Positions 31,243 through 44,519 of a DNA stretch of 64,000 bases are shown one piece after another. The notes beneath the pieces were generated by a model, which was not told where the DNA came from, searched no databases, and worked only from the letters and a program-made list of their open reading frames with translations. The position numbers and the translations under genes are program-made. Source of the DNA: Aphelenchoides besseyi (Eukaryota > Nematoda > Chromadorea > Rhabditida > Aphelenchoididae); contig JAMPIQ010000002.1 in assembly GCA_024699855.1 (NCBI GenBank), forward strand, positions 13,578,001-13,642,000, in the 5' to 3' direction. Position 1 is the first letter of the stretch. Every line of letters begins with the position of its first letter.

Positions 31243-34200
31243 ATGTGGGGTATACGGCGTTTCGGTGACATTCAGTTGGAACGTTTGTATCGAGATCATC
31301 AACTTGGTCAAAATGTTTCTCTATTGGTTTACGTATTATGCGTATTTACTGCCGCTCTACTACTTCTTGCTCTCAATCATCTTCCTCGTCCCGATTCTGT
31401 GCTCTTACTTGCGACCATTTCCGCAGCCTTGGCTTTGGCTCTCAACATTCTACTCAACATCAGAACACCTACGAAGCAGAACGGACTACTTGGCATCATT
31501 GGATTATGGCTATGCGCAACTGTTGGATGTATGATGGCTTCTGGTGGTCAAAATGCTCTTCTTCCCGTAGTGATTGCCTATTATGCTCTTTACACCGTCT
31601 TCCCGTACGATTTGCTGTGGACGATGTTGACTGCGTTCGGGTTGTCGTTGGCGCAGATTGGAAACTTCATCTTCTTCCCGACCTATCCATTTACTATTGA
31701 TCAGGTTTGTTAGTTTCAAATCTTCTGTTTTTCAACCACAAAAATCGTTTGGAGCGTTTATTGACTACCAACAGCATGTGCAATAAAATCCTTGAGACGA
31801 GCTTATTAGCCACAGTTTTAAGGTTTTACGACTGAAATTTTCCATTTTCATGACCTTTAACACTTGCGGGGTTCTCTAATTGCTCGCAAATAGGATTTTT
31901 CACGAACCGTCGAACAGACATCGTTTTGAACGATCTTTTTATGTTGATGTTTACTGCAATCATGAAATCAATCCACGAACTTTCGTTAGGTATGATATTA
32001 TCGACACTTAACGAATGTCCAAGTTGAAAGGGTTGTTAACTGCAAGTTTGATCGCTTTGTGCGTTCTCAGCAGTTCATCACACCACAAATATCCTTCGTT
32101 CGAAACAGGTGGCTGCGAGTGTCCCGTTTGACTGCCGCGAGCAAATTTTGGAAATGAGTTCTGCTGAAAAGTTCGCGGCGAAAACCATTGGGTGTGTTTA
32201 AGCGGCTATTTTTTGGCGGTTCGAAACAAACTCCGTCGTTCAAGTCGAGATGATCTTTAAACATTTTGACATCCCGGAACAAATGAACGCACACTACGAA
32301 ACATAATCTTTTCGTTTGCTCGAATAACACTTTGAAAGATAGCTTGTAATCTCTGATCTAATCAATCGCAAAAGAGATTGCACTTTGAATTCAAGTTAAC
32401 TGAGATGGTTGAAAGTATTCGGCTAGAATGCGTCGGCTTTTGCTGCGCGTAGGGTCATTTGTTTTGTTTTGCTCGGTTCATTCGATGGCTAAACCCTTTT
32501 GACTGACAGCTCAACTGGTGGCCGGCTATTGTTGTGCACGTGTGTGAGGGAATCGACACAAACCACTTAAACCGATCATTCCTCTGCCCGGGGCATCTCT
32601 CGGGTTTCCATTCATCAAGTTCTCGTTGATCGGCTTTGAACATAAAAACAAAAACAAGCATAGTAATTAAAACATTTGTTTCAGCTTTTGGCCACAATCC
32701 TCATTCACGTTTGGTGCAACTTCATCGGAATTTACTTGTACATAACGAAGACGAGATTATGTCGGGCTGCATTTTTGAATTCTCGAAATGTTCTTATGTC
32801 ACAACACGAAGCTTTGAAACATCAAGGACAACTGGAAACACTTCTTTCGGCTTCCTGTCCACCGCACTCACTTCAGACGGCACTAAACTACTTGTGCAAG
32901 AACAAGCCAACCAATACTACGGTTTATACTGAAAATTACGACACTGTTACGTACGTGATTGATATTCTTCTTTCCATAGTTGACGTCCATTTTAGAGTTT
33001 TGTATGCCACATTCAAAGGCTTAGAGGATATTCTCGCGCAAATTCCAATCCAAGATGCTATACGTTTGTTGAATGAATTCGATGCACGAATCGATCAATT
33101 GGCACGGGTATACGCCGATTCCAAAAGATTTTGTCTAAACTTAACTTCAGAAAAATGCTCTCGCTCGTGTGCCATCAGATGCGGTGGTTCTTGTTGGAGG
33201 AATTGTTCCAAACACACAAGACGGTCATGCACTGTTGATTTGTCAAGCGGCTTGGGATCTGTTGAGTGTGGTGCGCAGCTTTTGTGAAGCCAGTACAGCG
33301 GACTTGCAAGTAAACATCGGAATTGCGAGCGGCGCGATTAGAAGCGGAATAGTCGGCTACAACAAATGGCACTACGAGATAGTGGGTGAAGCATTTGAAG
33401 CTGCACGAGAATTGTCGCAAGTTGCATCAATGGGAACGATTTTGGTCGCTGAAGAAACTCGTCAGTTGGTAACGGAAGATTTTGCAACAGAACGCATCGA
33501 ATTGAATCAAGCAGCGTATTGGCGCTTGTTGCCCTCGTCAACTATTCGCTCGACTGTACCCAATTCAATGTTGTTTCCAAGCCAACGGCGAATGTCGCTA
33601 ATTACTGTACCGCAAGCCATCAATCGTCTATTACAATCGACTGCTTCAATTCCACCACTCGATTCAAATGCTGTCTTTTTGGGCAATGGGCAAGGTCGCA
33701 GAAAACGGTGAGTAAGAAAGTGATTGCAAATAACCAATTCATGTTCAGAAAACTGACCGATTCAATGCACGAAAAGTTGGAATTGGACGAAGCAGAAAGT
33801 GCTCAGCTGATAAACTTTTTGTCTTTAACATTCAATGAAACAGCAATTGAAAAAGGTTATCAGTTTGAGGTGGATCGATGGTTCATTCCGGCATTAGCAA
33901 CAACAATCTTTTTCCTCGTCATTTACGGCATCTATCAAATGCTCGTGTTGCCGCGTTTAATCCTCACACTTGGACTCATCATTCTGACCTTAGCAATAAT
34001 GTTCTTGATTCTGCTGATGCTTTACGTTTCGTATTTCGAGGTAAATTTCGATTCATGTCTAAAAATATGACTTAATTTAGACATTTTGTCACTTTGTTAC
34101 ACGAACATCAGCTGGTCACTCGATTACAATTCTTCTGATTCTCGTCCTTCTCTTTTTGTGCGGAATTGTTAACACGGTAGTTCCAGAAACTAAGAGCAAT

Positions 34201-37045
34201 AGTAACGCGAAGAGTTTAGTTTTCGTGTCCGCCTTATGCTCCAGGAGGTGTTTGCCAAGTTGTACATTATCCCATGATGTCGTGTGTATTATGGATGATC
34301 ACAGCCGCCATTTTCGTTCGATTTTGTTCTCTGTTTTTAGTATTAATTTTGTTCTCTGGTATCGGCATCTTTTCTATGCATATGTTCGTTACGCATCCAG
34401 ATCTTTACATTCATTTTGCACTGTTAAGTGGGTAAGCGACAAGTGATCATTTTTCCCTTGTATTCTACAAACGATTTAGTTGGCGAATTGAGTTTGATGT
34501 TTTGATTGGAATGGCAACTTTGGCGGTGTTGATTTACATTCAGGCTCGACGGAATGAACGTTTGATTCGAATGGACTTTGTTTCTCAACTTCGTTTTAAC
34601 GAAAATATGCGTCGATTCGATCGAATTCAAGAGTTCATTTCGTTAACACTGACTTCACAGCTTCCCGAACACATCGCTCACAATTATCTTCATCGAACCG
34701 ATCCGTATTGTCATCTGTGCCATAGTGTTGGAGTAATCACTGTTCGCTTTGGCAGTTCGATTGATTGGCAAGATCCGGTTGCGTTGTCTCGATTGCAAGA
34801 ACTTCTCAAAGAAGTCGATCAATTGCTAATGACGTATACGGGTATAGAAAAAGTGCGCAGCTCTCATTTCACGTACACGGCAGCTGTTGGTGTTTTGCCG
34901 GAAATTAGCAAAAATGTGAGATAGCTTAACAAAAAGCATAAATTCATTTTCTTTTTAGGTTCATGACACACCGTTTACGATTGGAGAACTATTGGCATCG
35001 CTGACAAATTTTGGTCTTGCGTTAAAAGATATCGCAGAAGACGAACAACTTGAAATTGCAATCGGTAATTGAAACTAATGAATTGGAAATTAGCCGGCAA
35101 TAATTCAGGTATTGACTGCGGTCCCGCTCTTTCAATGGTTGTTGGCGGTCCAAAACCACACTACGAAGTTGTTGGTATCTCGCAAGTGCGCAGTAGAGAA
35201 CTGATGAAAGCAGCATCACAGCATCAAACAAAGATTGTCGTTTCGGAGGATGTATATTTGGCGTTACGTCCACGTCATTTTGACATCGATGAAAGTAAAC
35301 CGATACAAGTGCTGCCGGGACTTGTGGGCTACAGTTTTCGCAACATGCCGCGAACTCTCAACCCAACATCACAAAATTTCAATCGACCCTTGATAAGCAG
35401 TGTATTGCCGCCGAGTTTCAAACAGCAAACCGAACTCCAAATGACTTCCAAAGTTGCTCAACCATTCGCACCGCATCGAGACGTTGGATCGTCGGCAGAA
35501 AGTAGCAGTGAAAGTGAGAGTGAAAGTGGAAATCGAAGTGCCAGAGCTCGTCTTCTTCAACAACCGAAGCAAAATGTCGAAGCGCCATTGACGAGAACAC
35601 AAAAAACTGATATCAACGATAGTCGTCCACTCGATCTACATTCTCTCAGTTTCTTTGCTTCACAAAACTGTGAAATCAACAGTAACTTTCAAGATCGAAT
35701 TGCCGAGAATATGAATGGAAACTTGTCACCAAAACGTTCAGTTTTCAATTCAATGAATTCATCCATGTCATCGGAACTTTATTCAATTGACCTGAGTGTA
35801 GAAACGGACTCCGAAATGGAATGGGTAACTCCAGAGATGCTTGTCTACGATCGAATGAGACAACAGCGACCACCATCTTCTCAACAAAATTCCAAACACG
35901 CATCAAACGTTGCAATGAATACGAGTGGGACGTCGAATCGTCGAATGACTTACAAAGGTGATTGTGCCAAACAATATTCCGATTTCTCCGAAGCTGAAAA
36001 TATACGAGGACCGAGTTCGTCGGGACGTTTTCGACGCAAACGGTAAATTGAAATATTAGTATTCGGGAAGTAAATGTGATCTTATAGTTATCGACTACCT
36101 TTGTCAAGAAATGGACCAAGAGTACCGGGTTGGTTGAGTAGTCGAACGTCCTTCAACTCGGAACTTTCGTTGCCACAAGAAGCGAGCATCACTGCTTTAG
36201 ACAAATTGAACTCGACTTCGAAACGCATCGATCGAATGCTGCAAGAGCTGTCGAATTTGAATCCTGCTTCAGGTGATCGAGGACCGGATTGTGCGCCGTT
36301 TCCGTTGGGATTTCCGGGCCTTTCTATTTCAAGTAGAAGTGTAAATTCGCATCGACGAGAACTGAGTAGTGCCTGTCACACGGAATACGATAATGCAGAG
36401 TCCGAAAGTGGTGCACTTTCTGACTCGGAAATGGTCAGCAGCTCAAGGTAAAGTGGCTTCAAAACAACAAAAATTGATCGTTTGAATAGATTGGATGAAT
36501 TGAAAAATGCACTCACTGCTTCCGTTGGATCTAATCGCAATCAACGTTCCATAGTATTGGAAAATCGACGACATAAACGTTCTCGACTTGCCGATTTAGC
36601 TTCCCAATTAGGCGCATTTGGTCGACAGAAACGCCTTTCCGGTGGTCTTGTTGATAACGGAAATGATGGAGATGTTGACTCCAATTGTTCCTCATTGGCC
36701 TCTTCTGCAATGTTTGACCGCCTCAGATGGAAGTCGGCTAATTCAATTGGTTATGACAACGAATATGAGATTGCTGATTTCGCTTCGGAAACGGACGAAA
36801 CAGGTGGATCGAGATTCTCTGCACTTTCTGGTGTACTTCCACCACCGAATCCAATGACAAGTTCGATTCCATTTGGCGATGGAGTTGAGTTCCGAGCGGT
36901 AGACGAAGACTCGGAAGATGATAACGCCAACGATCACAATAAAGAACAGGAACGTCTTCGACAACAAATGCAGCAATTAAGTCATGACATTTGCAATAAG
37001 TTTGGTAATTATAAGTTGGCTTCTTTCTCTGATGCCGATATTTAA
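31243..37045 (+). CDS. Divergent transmembrane adenylyl cyclase
   Basis: Class III cyclase architecture: six membrane spans, C1, six spans, C2. Twelve exons (31243-31704, 32685-32950, 32996-33107, 33151-33707, 33749-34040, 34081-34176, 34220-34431, 34480-34915, 34959-35064, 35109-36042, 36088-36447, 36490-37045) join in phase to 1462 aa. N-terminal IQLERLYRDHQLG matches the family. C1 reads YDTVTVLYATFKGL, RLLNEFDARIDQLAR, PSDAVVLVGG and VNIGIASGAIRSGIVG; the first metal-binding Asp of FADIxGFT is Thr248, while the second (Asp290) remains. C2 reads SVGVITVRFG, IEKVRSSHFTYTAAVGVLP, AIGIDCGPALSMVVGGPKPHYEVVG; the usual VNVASR Asn/Arg region is altered. A Ser-rich tail of over 500 residues follows. 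Intron 1 is 979 nt. Catalysis is doubtful; the fold is not. Confidence 0.85.
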
Positions 37046-37832
37046 CGGGTCTATTCACCCTCCATTTACCGGTCTCGTGAAAATCTTTTCTCGGTTATTA
37101 TCCTAACATAAAATTAGAAATGTGTTTTTTATTGGCGGGTATTTGCATCTTCAACGACTGCGAGATTTACTTTGCACGATCTCTGTCTGATTGCTGAATC
37201 CTAATTTATGTTCCGTATCTAAACATTTCCTAATCTGTGCATTCTTACCACAATGTTTTGACGTTTAAAAGCTTTACAGTATTGCATGTACTTCCTCGTC
37301 TACAGTATTCTGCGCGTATGGTTAACATTCTATGAGGCTTTATATTACAATATAACAAAATCTTTTTGTTCGAATTTTGTACAAGTGAAAAAAGAACAAC
37401 AAAATTTAAGCACTGAAAAGAAATAAGTGGAAAAGTGAATTGGCACACAAGCGATCGAATGCGCCCGTGGAATGCCGCTGGAATCGATTCTCCACCGTGT
37501 AAGTAGAAGAATACAAAGTCACTGGAAGTACTCAAGAAAGTGAACACGAATTTACGACTAGCAGTTTAGAAGTTTGAAAATTACTTTGAAATTACAGGAG
37601 CGATTATTCCCGTGAATGGTGGTAAGTGAAGTGATGAAACAAGAAAGCGACATCGGAGCGAACAATCAATTTACAAACATAAAATGAGGACAATTGTTCA
37701 TAATCTTTAATTAGTGAATTTCATGAAAACCGGTTTGTTATCGCTGACTGACCATGAGCTCTTAAAAACGAACAACGTGACCTAATTTTCTATAGAACAA
37801 TCACAAAAGGATTCGTTTACACGAACTGATTA
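37046..37832. other. Tail-to-tail spacer between cyclase and WDR7
   Basis: 3' UTRs of two convergent genes; no additional gene seen. Confidence 0.5.
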
Positions 37833-40800
37833 CTAGACTGTAAATCGATTTTCTTTGCCATTTGGCAGCATCAACGTTAAGGATTTTGCGTTGATCCACA
37901 CAATTCGCGCTCGAAACGGCTGATAGGTACCACCGGGACTGATAACCGGAAATTCGGATGGTGCCGAATAGGTTTTTGTGCATCGAATTTGTGTTTGGCC
38001 CATTCCCTGCAATTGGCGTTGATTCATGTGTACAGTCTAATCACTCACTAGGAATGCTTGTTGTGTTTGCCAAAACGAAATCTGTGCATCTTGTGACGAA
38101 TAAGCGGCCAAATATTTTCCGTCCTGAGAAAACGATACCGCAGTTACTGCCGATTTGTGTGCTTGAATGGTCTGAAAACGCAGTTGTCTGACTGAAAGCC
38201 GCAATCCTACCAACCTGTGCTTTTGAAGCTCGTAAATCGTGAACAACAATCGATCCATTCTTTCCACCAAATGCAACTCTTCTTGTCGCGGGACAATAGC
38301 TGATCATATTAAACCTAAACGAATGCAATCAACTTGAGCGACCGATAAACCTACTTAGCAATTGGAGGAAACAGTTCGGCAAGAGTTCGATTTTTGAGTT
38401 GATTGGTATCAAGACAATGAACGAGAATGTCACCGACCTAAAAATAAAAACGTTCAAATCGAAATTCGTCTTCAAAACCGACTGGGATTATCATCTCTGC
38501 GACATCGTTGTACTGTTTTTCAGACAGCAACTCAATCAAACGCAAAACCTCAACCCTAGCTTTCAACAGAGGACTAACAACGTTGTGTTGAATGGTTTGA
38601 TGTTGAGCAGATGCATTGTATCGAGCAATCTAAAAAGAAATTGTCATCCTGTTGCACACGTTTCTGATTTACCTCCATACTTAAAGCGGAGATTAAGGCT
38701 TGAGCTCGAGACGATGCGATCAACGAAAGTGCGTGTCGTGCAGTTCTACAGGCATCCATTTCAGGAGTGATTGTGTACGATGAAACATTTGCATTATGAC
38801 CCGTCTTTTCAGTACTTGTCAACTCCAATAGTCCGAGTAGAACTTTAGGAAGGTCGATATGCGGCTGCCAAACCGTAAAACCACGACCAATCAAATCAAC
38901 TGCCGCACGTCGAAGCGGAGAGTAGAGTGGAAGTAATGGTGTCTCTTCGGAGATGAGTAATTCGACTAGAGCGTGACTAATTGCACGAGTCAAATCCGAA
39001 TAATCCTGTAGATCTTGTGGGAATTCCGCACCAAAAACTCCCAGAACAATAATCGATGTCGCTTGATTTCGACGGACCTGATGAACGCCGCCAAAATTAT
39101 CGTTTTCGTTGCGATGATGTTCGGTCGAAATGCCGAACTTGGTTAACACCTCCGAAGAGATGTTGACACTATCACTTTTTGCTACACTCAATTTCGGGAG
39201 CTGTGCCGTGCCGGGTTGTCGCGGAGGCACAGGCGGTGGTGGACGCGAAGGTGTTGATCGACTCGTTGCATCGTTGAGGCTGACAGAAGACGACTGCAAA
39301 GCAGGAGGTGGGATAGGTGGAGGTAAAGTTTGATGGTGATTGGGAATGAAGGCTTGAGGTGTTGAAGATGAAGGAACATTGTGAGCGGTTGTAGATGTTC
39401 GATGTCCAAAAATCGATAACGCTGGATCCAATAAAGTTGGTAAAAATGGTCCCCAGTAATCGATTAAAGCTTTGCGCCCTAAAAATTGAACGTAAGTAAT
39501 CGGCGAAATCACTGACCAACAGCTGTCATACGATCAAGTTCTCGAATTAAAAGTGCTTGTGATGCGTCTCGTATTTCAGCACACGAATCTTGCCATCTGA
39601 ATAAGGTTTTACGACCATTGATTACAAGCATCAAACCTTCTAGCCAATAGTTCAATCTGAGGTGCAGCATAAGATTCCGGTGGACGAATAGTTTCCGGAA
39701 GTAGAACGCAGTGCATTGACGCCAAGTGCGACCATCCTTGTCGTATGACTTGTGTTTCTTGATCCGAGTTGTTACTTTCATCCGAACGTGTTGATGGAAG
39801 CCGTCTTAAAAGTGGTCGTTGTTGATCAACAGAATGCAATACACGACTTTTCATTGACATCATTGTGTTCGAAACAGATACAATGCCAAGCAGATGGATT
39901 GTAGTCAATGTACGATCCATTTTCCAGCGTATATTACGCGAAAAGTTTCGAAATGTCAGATCGTTAAGTGCCGGTAATCGTCCAGTACAAAAAGGCATAT
40001 ACAACGATATAAATCCTGAATATAAAGTTGGATAAACGCTTAGTGATTATCTTTTACCTCGTCGTGAAATCGAACCGAAACAGAGAGGAACGCGTGGCTT
40101 ATAGAATTTGAGTTTGTTTTCGCAGATTGAATCGACGTTTTCGTCCAAATTCCAGGCATGTAAAAGCGAAATCAACAATCGCGCCGTGTCGACGTACAAA
40201 TTCGATTCCATTTGCCAACGTTGAGCTGTAGTCGGGCCGTTGATTCGACCGTTACTCATCGGCGTTGTATGTGCAGGAATCTGACCGTCAACTCGTTTCG
40301 CTATAGTCGGTGAAAACGATGATTTCATTTCCAAGTTCTGTTCATTTGGATTTGTTGCCGCATAAAGTTCCTGATCCATGACCTGCAGTCCCGTGATCAG
40401 TGCATCAATGTTGAATAGAATCAAATGAGCTTCGTTTGAGCATTTTTTCAATTGTACAACATCCATCGGTGGTGGGAGAATGGACGAAGAAGAGTTGAGG
40501 AATGTTTTCCCAGACTTCTCATCACCGGCCGCAACTTTTCGAATCTAAAATGCCCGCAGAATTGAACACGTACGAACGTTTAGGTTCTACCGCTGCCACA
40601 TTCTTGTGTTTGATGGCACGTAATATTTGAACGGCCTGTGATGCACCGGCTTCATCTTCGTATTCAGCAAGTCCCGCCTGTTCTTGACAGGCTTCAATAA
40701 CATCAACCGATAGAATTCCTGCCACAATACGATCAAGATTTCCTAAATAAAAATTCGATTTATTTGCTTGAAAATCCGAAAACCTGTTTCCATTTGCCAA

Positions 40801-43002
40801 ACATACACCGAATTGTCTTCGCATTTCAACAACATAAAGTCATCAAGCGGTCGCCACTTAACATCAACTACCGGGTATTGTTGTCGACTAGCCAAAAGAA
40901 TACATTTGTTCTCCTTCAAACTCAATAAAGCGGCCGAGTTATCGCCGGCAATTGCACAAACACAATGTAGAATACGTGGCTGAAAAAGCTATGAGTCCAA
41001 TTATCAAGCGTTTCTTACATTGCAATTGTCGGGCGGTATGATCATCCGAAAAACTGGACCTCCTTGAGAACAGAATCGATGCATTTTCAAACCAGTGGCT
41101 ATGTTCCAAACAACCACCGAGAAGTCCATACCACCGGATAAAAACAATTCGGGATCATAGCGTTGATTCTCTTCGAACGGATACAGGAAACAGTTCACAG
41201 CAGCGGTATGTCCAACAAGCAAACGTTGTTGTATCTCTAAACTCAAATTTTTTCACTTCGATTAACACAAAAGTCACCTGTTGACGGTATTTCCAGCAAT
41301 TGAGCAGCGATCGCATGACAAGCATAAGTCATGATGATCGAGCCGTCGTCTCTACCCAACAACAGTTTGCCTTGACATCCGACAAAAATTGTAGCGGTAA
41401 TTGTACGATTTGGCTAAAGAATAGATCATATAAAAGCAAATAAAAGTTTCCAACTTCTTGAGCAATTATTGATGGTGGTGATGGATTGAGTTTATCCCAA
41501 ACTTCATCGAAACTTTGACGTGTTGTTGGCTCGTAGACTGAACATCAAGTTAGCTCCGAATACACTTTCTACTTACCACTCGGTTTCCGTGTTCGAATGA
41601 ATTCCTCGACCAACGCATCAAAATTCTTCGGAATATTCCAAACGCTCAGTGATCCTTGATGATCGACGCGATACGCGACTTTCCGTGTCTCTCCATCGTC
41701 CATTATCGTTAAATCGAAGAAGAAATTGATTTGACATTCAAGCAACTAAAATAATCGTATATCAAAAGATGTCAAGTACACACTTACCGGCGCCGTAGTT
41801 TTCGGCATGGAGCCTTTGAGAAGAGCAAAAACAAAAGGATGTTCGATGTTGCCAATAGGAATCGGTTTTTCGCCAAAACGATCTCGAATCTGCCTACCAC
41901 ACAAACGACTGAGACAGAAGATTAAATGAAACTATTTCGTTTCATACCTTCGCGGTAGTTGAAATAAGACGACGGTCGAGTCAGCGAAACCAATTGCAAT
42001 TTTGTCGATATCAATAATCGTACCATTTACCGCTTCGATAGCACACTGCGAGACAATCAGTTGTTGCAAAGTACATGGATCAAGAATCTGAAACCAAGTT
42101 CAAAATAACATCCGAATAACTCGAAATACAAACCTGCCAAGAACTCGGTGAAATAACGAGCATCATTCGTGTGTTGAAACGAGAACAGGAAATTGCACGA
42201 ACTTCTTTGATACCCAAGGGTTTCGATTCTTCTTCAAAGATGACGCTTGACGATTCCTTTTTCTCCAGCTCCTCTATAGACCACATTTTAATCACGCCAG
42301 ATACAGATATTCCAATCACTACAGCTAAAAGATTGTTTCATAAACAGCATTTAAACCATGAGCATACGCTTATCGTACGGCTTAACGATCGTTATCGCAT
42401 TCAGCCAGTCGGGTTCAAGTTGAGAACGGAAAAAATACAAAATGTTGAGATCTTGAGCGTCCAGTACAATAATATCCGCATAATCGCCAATACAAAATAA
42501 CCGTGTTTGTGAGTGATGTTCGGAAAAACTGTTTGTCTGAAACCCGTATCGTCGACTTCGTCAATTCATTAACTCACGTATGGAATAATCATTCGGTGAA
42601 CGTACTGTTGTATTGTGCTATCGACCGCACGACCTCCGACACAGTCCCACAAGCAAATCTGCCCATCAGCAGCGCATGTCAAGTACTTGCTGTAACAAAC
42701 GACCTAATCAAATCCCAAAATCTAACTTACGTTGTGGACGGTTGTTTGGAGGCCGGCGAAATGCACGTTATCGCACAACTGTGTGCGAGTAACATACATT
42801 GTGGTTGGATCCAATTCAACGATTCGTCCACCGTCCATTGAACAACTTGGCCATCTGACGTTCCGGTGACTATCACTCGCCCATTGCACAGACTACTGAT
42901 GTGTGTGATTCGGTTACGTGGCGATTGACTGCCCCACAGAACCACCGGCACAACCAAACCGGACTTCTCCTGCGCCATCTGTATCGCGTTAGCCAGTTTC
43001 AA
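37833..43002 (-). CDS. WDR7: WDR7 / rabconnectin-3 beta
   Basis: WD-repeat partner of DMXL (rabconnectin-3 alpha) that regulates assembly and activity of the vacuolar H+-ATPase on endosomes and synaptic vesicles. First exons read: 42731-43002, 42578-42689, 42368-42536, 42134-42324, 41948-42087, 41788-41908, then about a dozen more, all with short introns. N-terminal propeller: VVPVVLWGSQSPRNRITHIS, VTGTSDGQVVQW, YLTCAADGQICLWD, VIGISVSGVIKMW, FEEESKPLG. Second propeller: LLLGRDDGSIIM, HTAAVNCFLYPFEENQRYDP, LSGGMDFSVVVWNIATG, WRPLDDFMLLKCEDNSVYVW. Then a helical middle (GWSHLASMHCVLLPE, ELLARRF, VDLIGRGFTVWQPHIDLPKV, RTARHALSLIASSRAQA) and a last propeller part (GGKNGSIVVHDL, AVSFSQDGKYLAAYSSQDAQ) ending PNGKENRFTV. 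Co-linear with the human protein over its whole length and apparently intact. A Pro/Ser-rich insert lies near 39.2-39.4 kb. Confidence 0.95.
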
Positions 43003-43541
43003 TTATTAGACAAAACAAAAGTAAACGGGAACTGTGCTCTTAATCTCATTACATGCCGCAAAATGCCTGAAAAGAACATCAAAACCGGAAGTAAGGTGAA
43101 GATAAAAGATCAACAATTTCGCGGGAAATTGAACACAAAAAGACCTTTGAATTCGCCGTTTCCAGTTGACCTTCGATTCTCAACGGCATCTCGAGAATCT
43201 TGAATTAAACGAAAATTATCGAAGAAAAAATCGAAATGTTGGAACGTTCGTTGAAAACTCGTAAAAATTATCGGACTTCTCAACCGCAGCGGCACAGCAC
43301 GTAGACCGATAAATGAAAGTTGACCACGTGCAATGTGTTCGATTTACTCGAGAATCGTTGTTTGCACAAAAACAGTTGGATTTCAACCATCCGTCTGTGG
43401 ATTCTGTACTCTGATAGTTTTAATTGGTTTGCATTCTAATCGACACCTTTCCAATGTCGTTATTAGCCGTTGACCGTGTTTTCAACGTTTCGATGTCTGA
43501 CTTAGCCTTCTAATATGATTAATCCATTGATTGCAGCCAAA
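43003..43541. promoter_or_regulatory. Divergent upstream region of WDR7 and the NCBP2AS2-like gene
   Basis: A 539-bp head-to-head spacer that must hold both promoters. No TATA box or other clear motif was identified. Confidence 0.35.
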
Positions 43542-43810
43542 ATGCCTCATCGAATTCTACGGCAACTTTTGAACGATGAACGAGTTATACAAAAAGTGAG
43601 TTTGAACTGAAAGTCTCATGTTGAACTGTTTCGTAGATGGCAGATTCCTGGTTAATGAGACGATTAGCACGATTCACGCTCAGCACTTTCTACAAAACGA
43701 CGCACAGATTGGAGCGATTTCAAAGCAACAGCCGCGTGACCAGACGTCTTTCCAATTTCAGTCAAACGTTCCGTAAGGAGCTGCGAAAGTCATTGGAAGA
43801 AAAGAAATGA
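43542..43810 (+). CDS. NCBP2AS2: NCBP2AS2-like small basic protein
   Basis: Exons 43542-43595 and 43637-43810 with a 41-nt intron in phase give 75 aa. MPHRILRQLLNDERVIQK is followed by a basic amphipathic segment (WLMRRLARFTLSTFYK) and ends SQTFRKELRKSLEEKK. Layout and residues resemble the short, poorly characterised animal protein NCBP2AS2: an LLxxLL-type start, a RRAAQL-like middle and an FRxELRxxL end. I know of no established function. The protein is too short for certainty, but the intron and clean stop support a real gene. AATAAA signals at 43943-43948 and 43953-43958. Confidence 0.7.
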
Positions 43811-44519
43811 AGCCTCTTGATAACTTCAAACGTAGGTCCTTTCATCCCGAGTTATTAGTTGATCTCCGCAGCCTTATTGTTTAGTTTACGTCGATATTTG
43901 TAAACAATGTTTATTGAAAACTAAAAACAAATTGTGATGAGTAATAAATGAAAATAAAACAACGTTGTAGTTGCTTTTGAACACGTTTCTCGTCGGTTTT
44001 TAAGCTTATGGGAATGGTTTTTGTTTGGCTTGATTCGACTACGCCAACATAGTTTCAACGAATGTTGCATGGGTGTGCTTACACATATGAACAGATACCG
44101 CGTGAAGTAAAAAATGAAACATTTCCTGTGTTAGATAGTGAGGTCAACTTACGATCAGAAGAAAAGATCAGAAATGGGGGCGTTTTGTAAGTTGGAGAAC
44201 TTAAAAGTACGTTTAACCGAGTACAAGAAAAATGCTAAGATGAGATGGCTGGATTACGCACGGGAATGGCGAAGGACGAAGACAAAACAATTGAACACAA
44301 AAAACAGAGCCAATGAATCGGAGAGTGAAAGAAACGGTTTGTATAGAAATGCCGCAAAAATTTGATACAAGAATAGACAAAAAAAAGAGTTCGGAATGAT
44401 GGAGCGAAAAGATAAATCAAACAAATCGACAATCTCATAAATTGCAAACCGATCTCTACAAGAAATTTTTAACCAAATTAAAGCATTTAGACAGAAAGAG
44501 ATCATCATTTGTGATGGTT
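43811..44519. other. Tail-to-tail spacer
   Basis: 3' UTRs of the NCBP2AS2-like gene and the minus-strand RING gene. An open frame at 44138-44365 is Lys/Arg-rich and has no recognisable feature. Confidence 0.4.
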
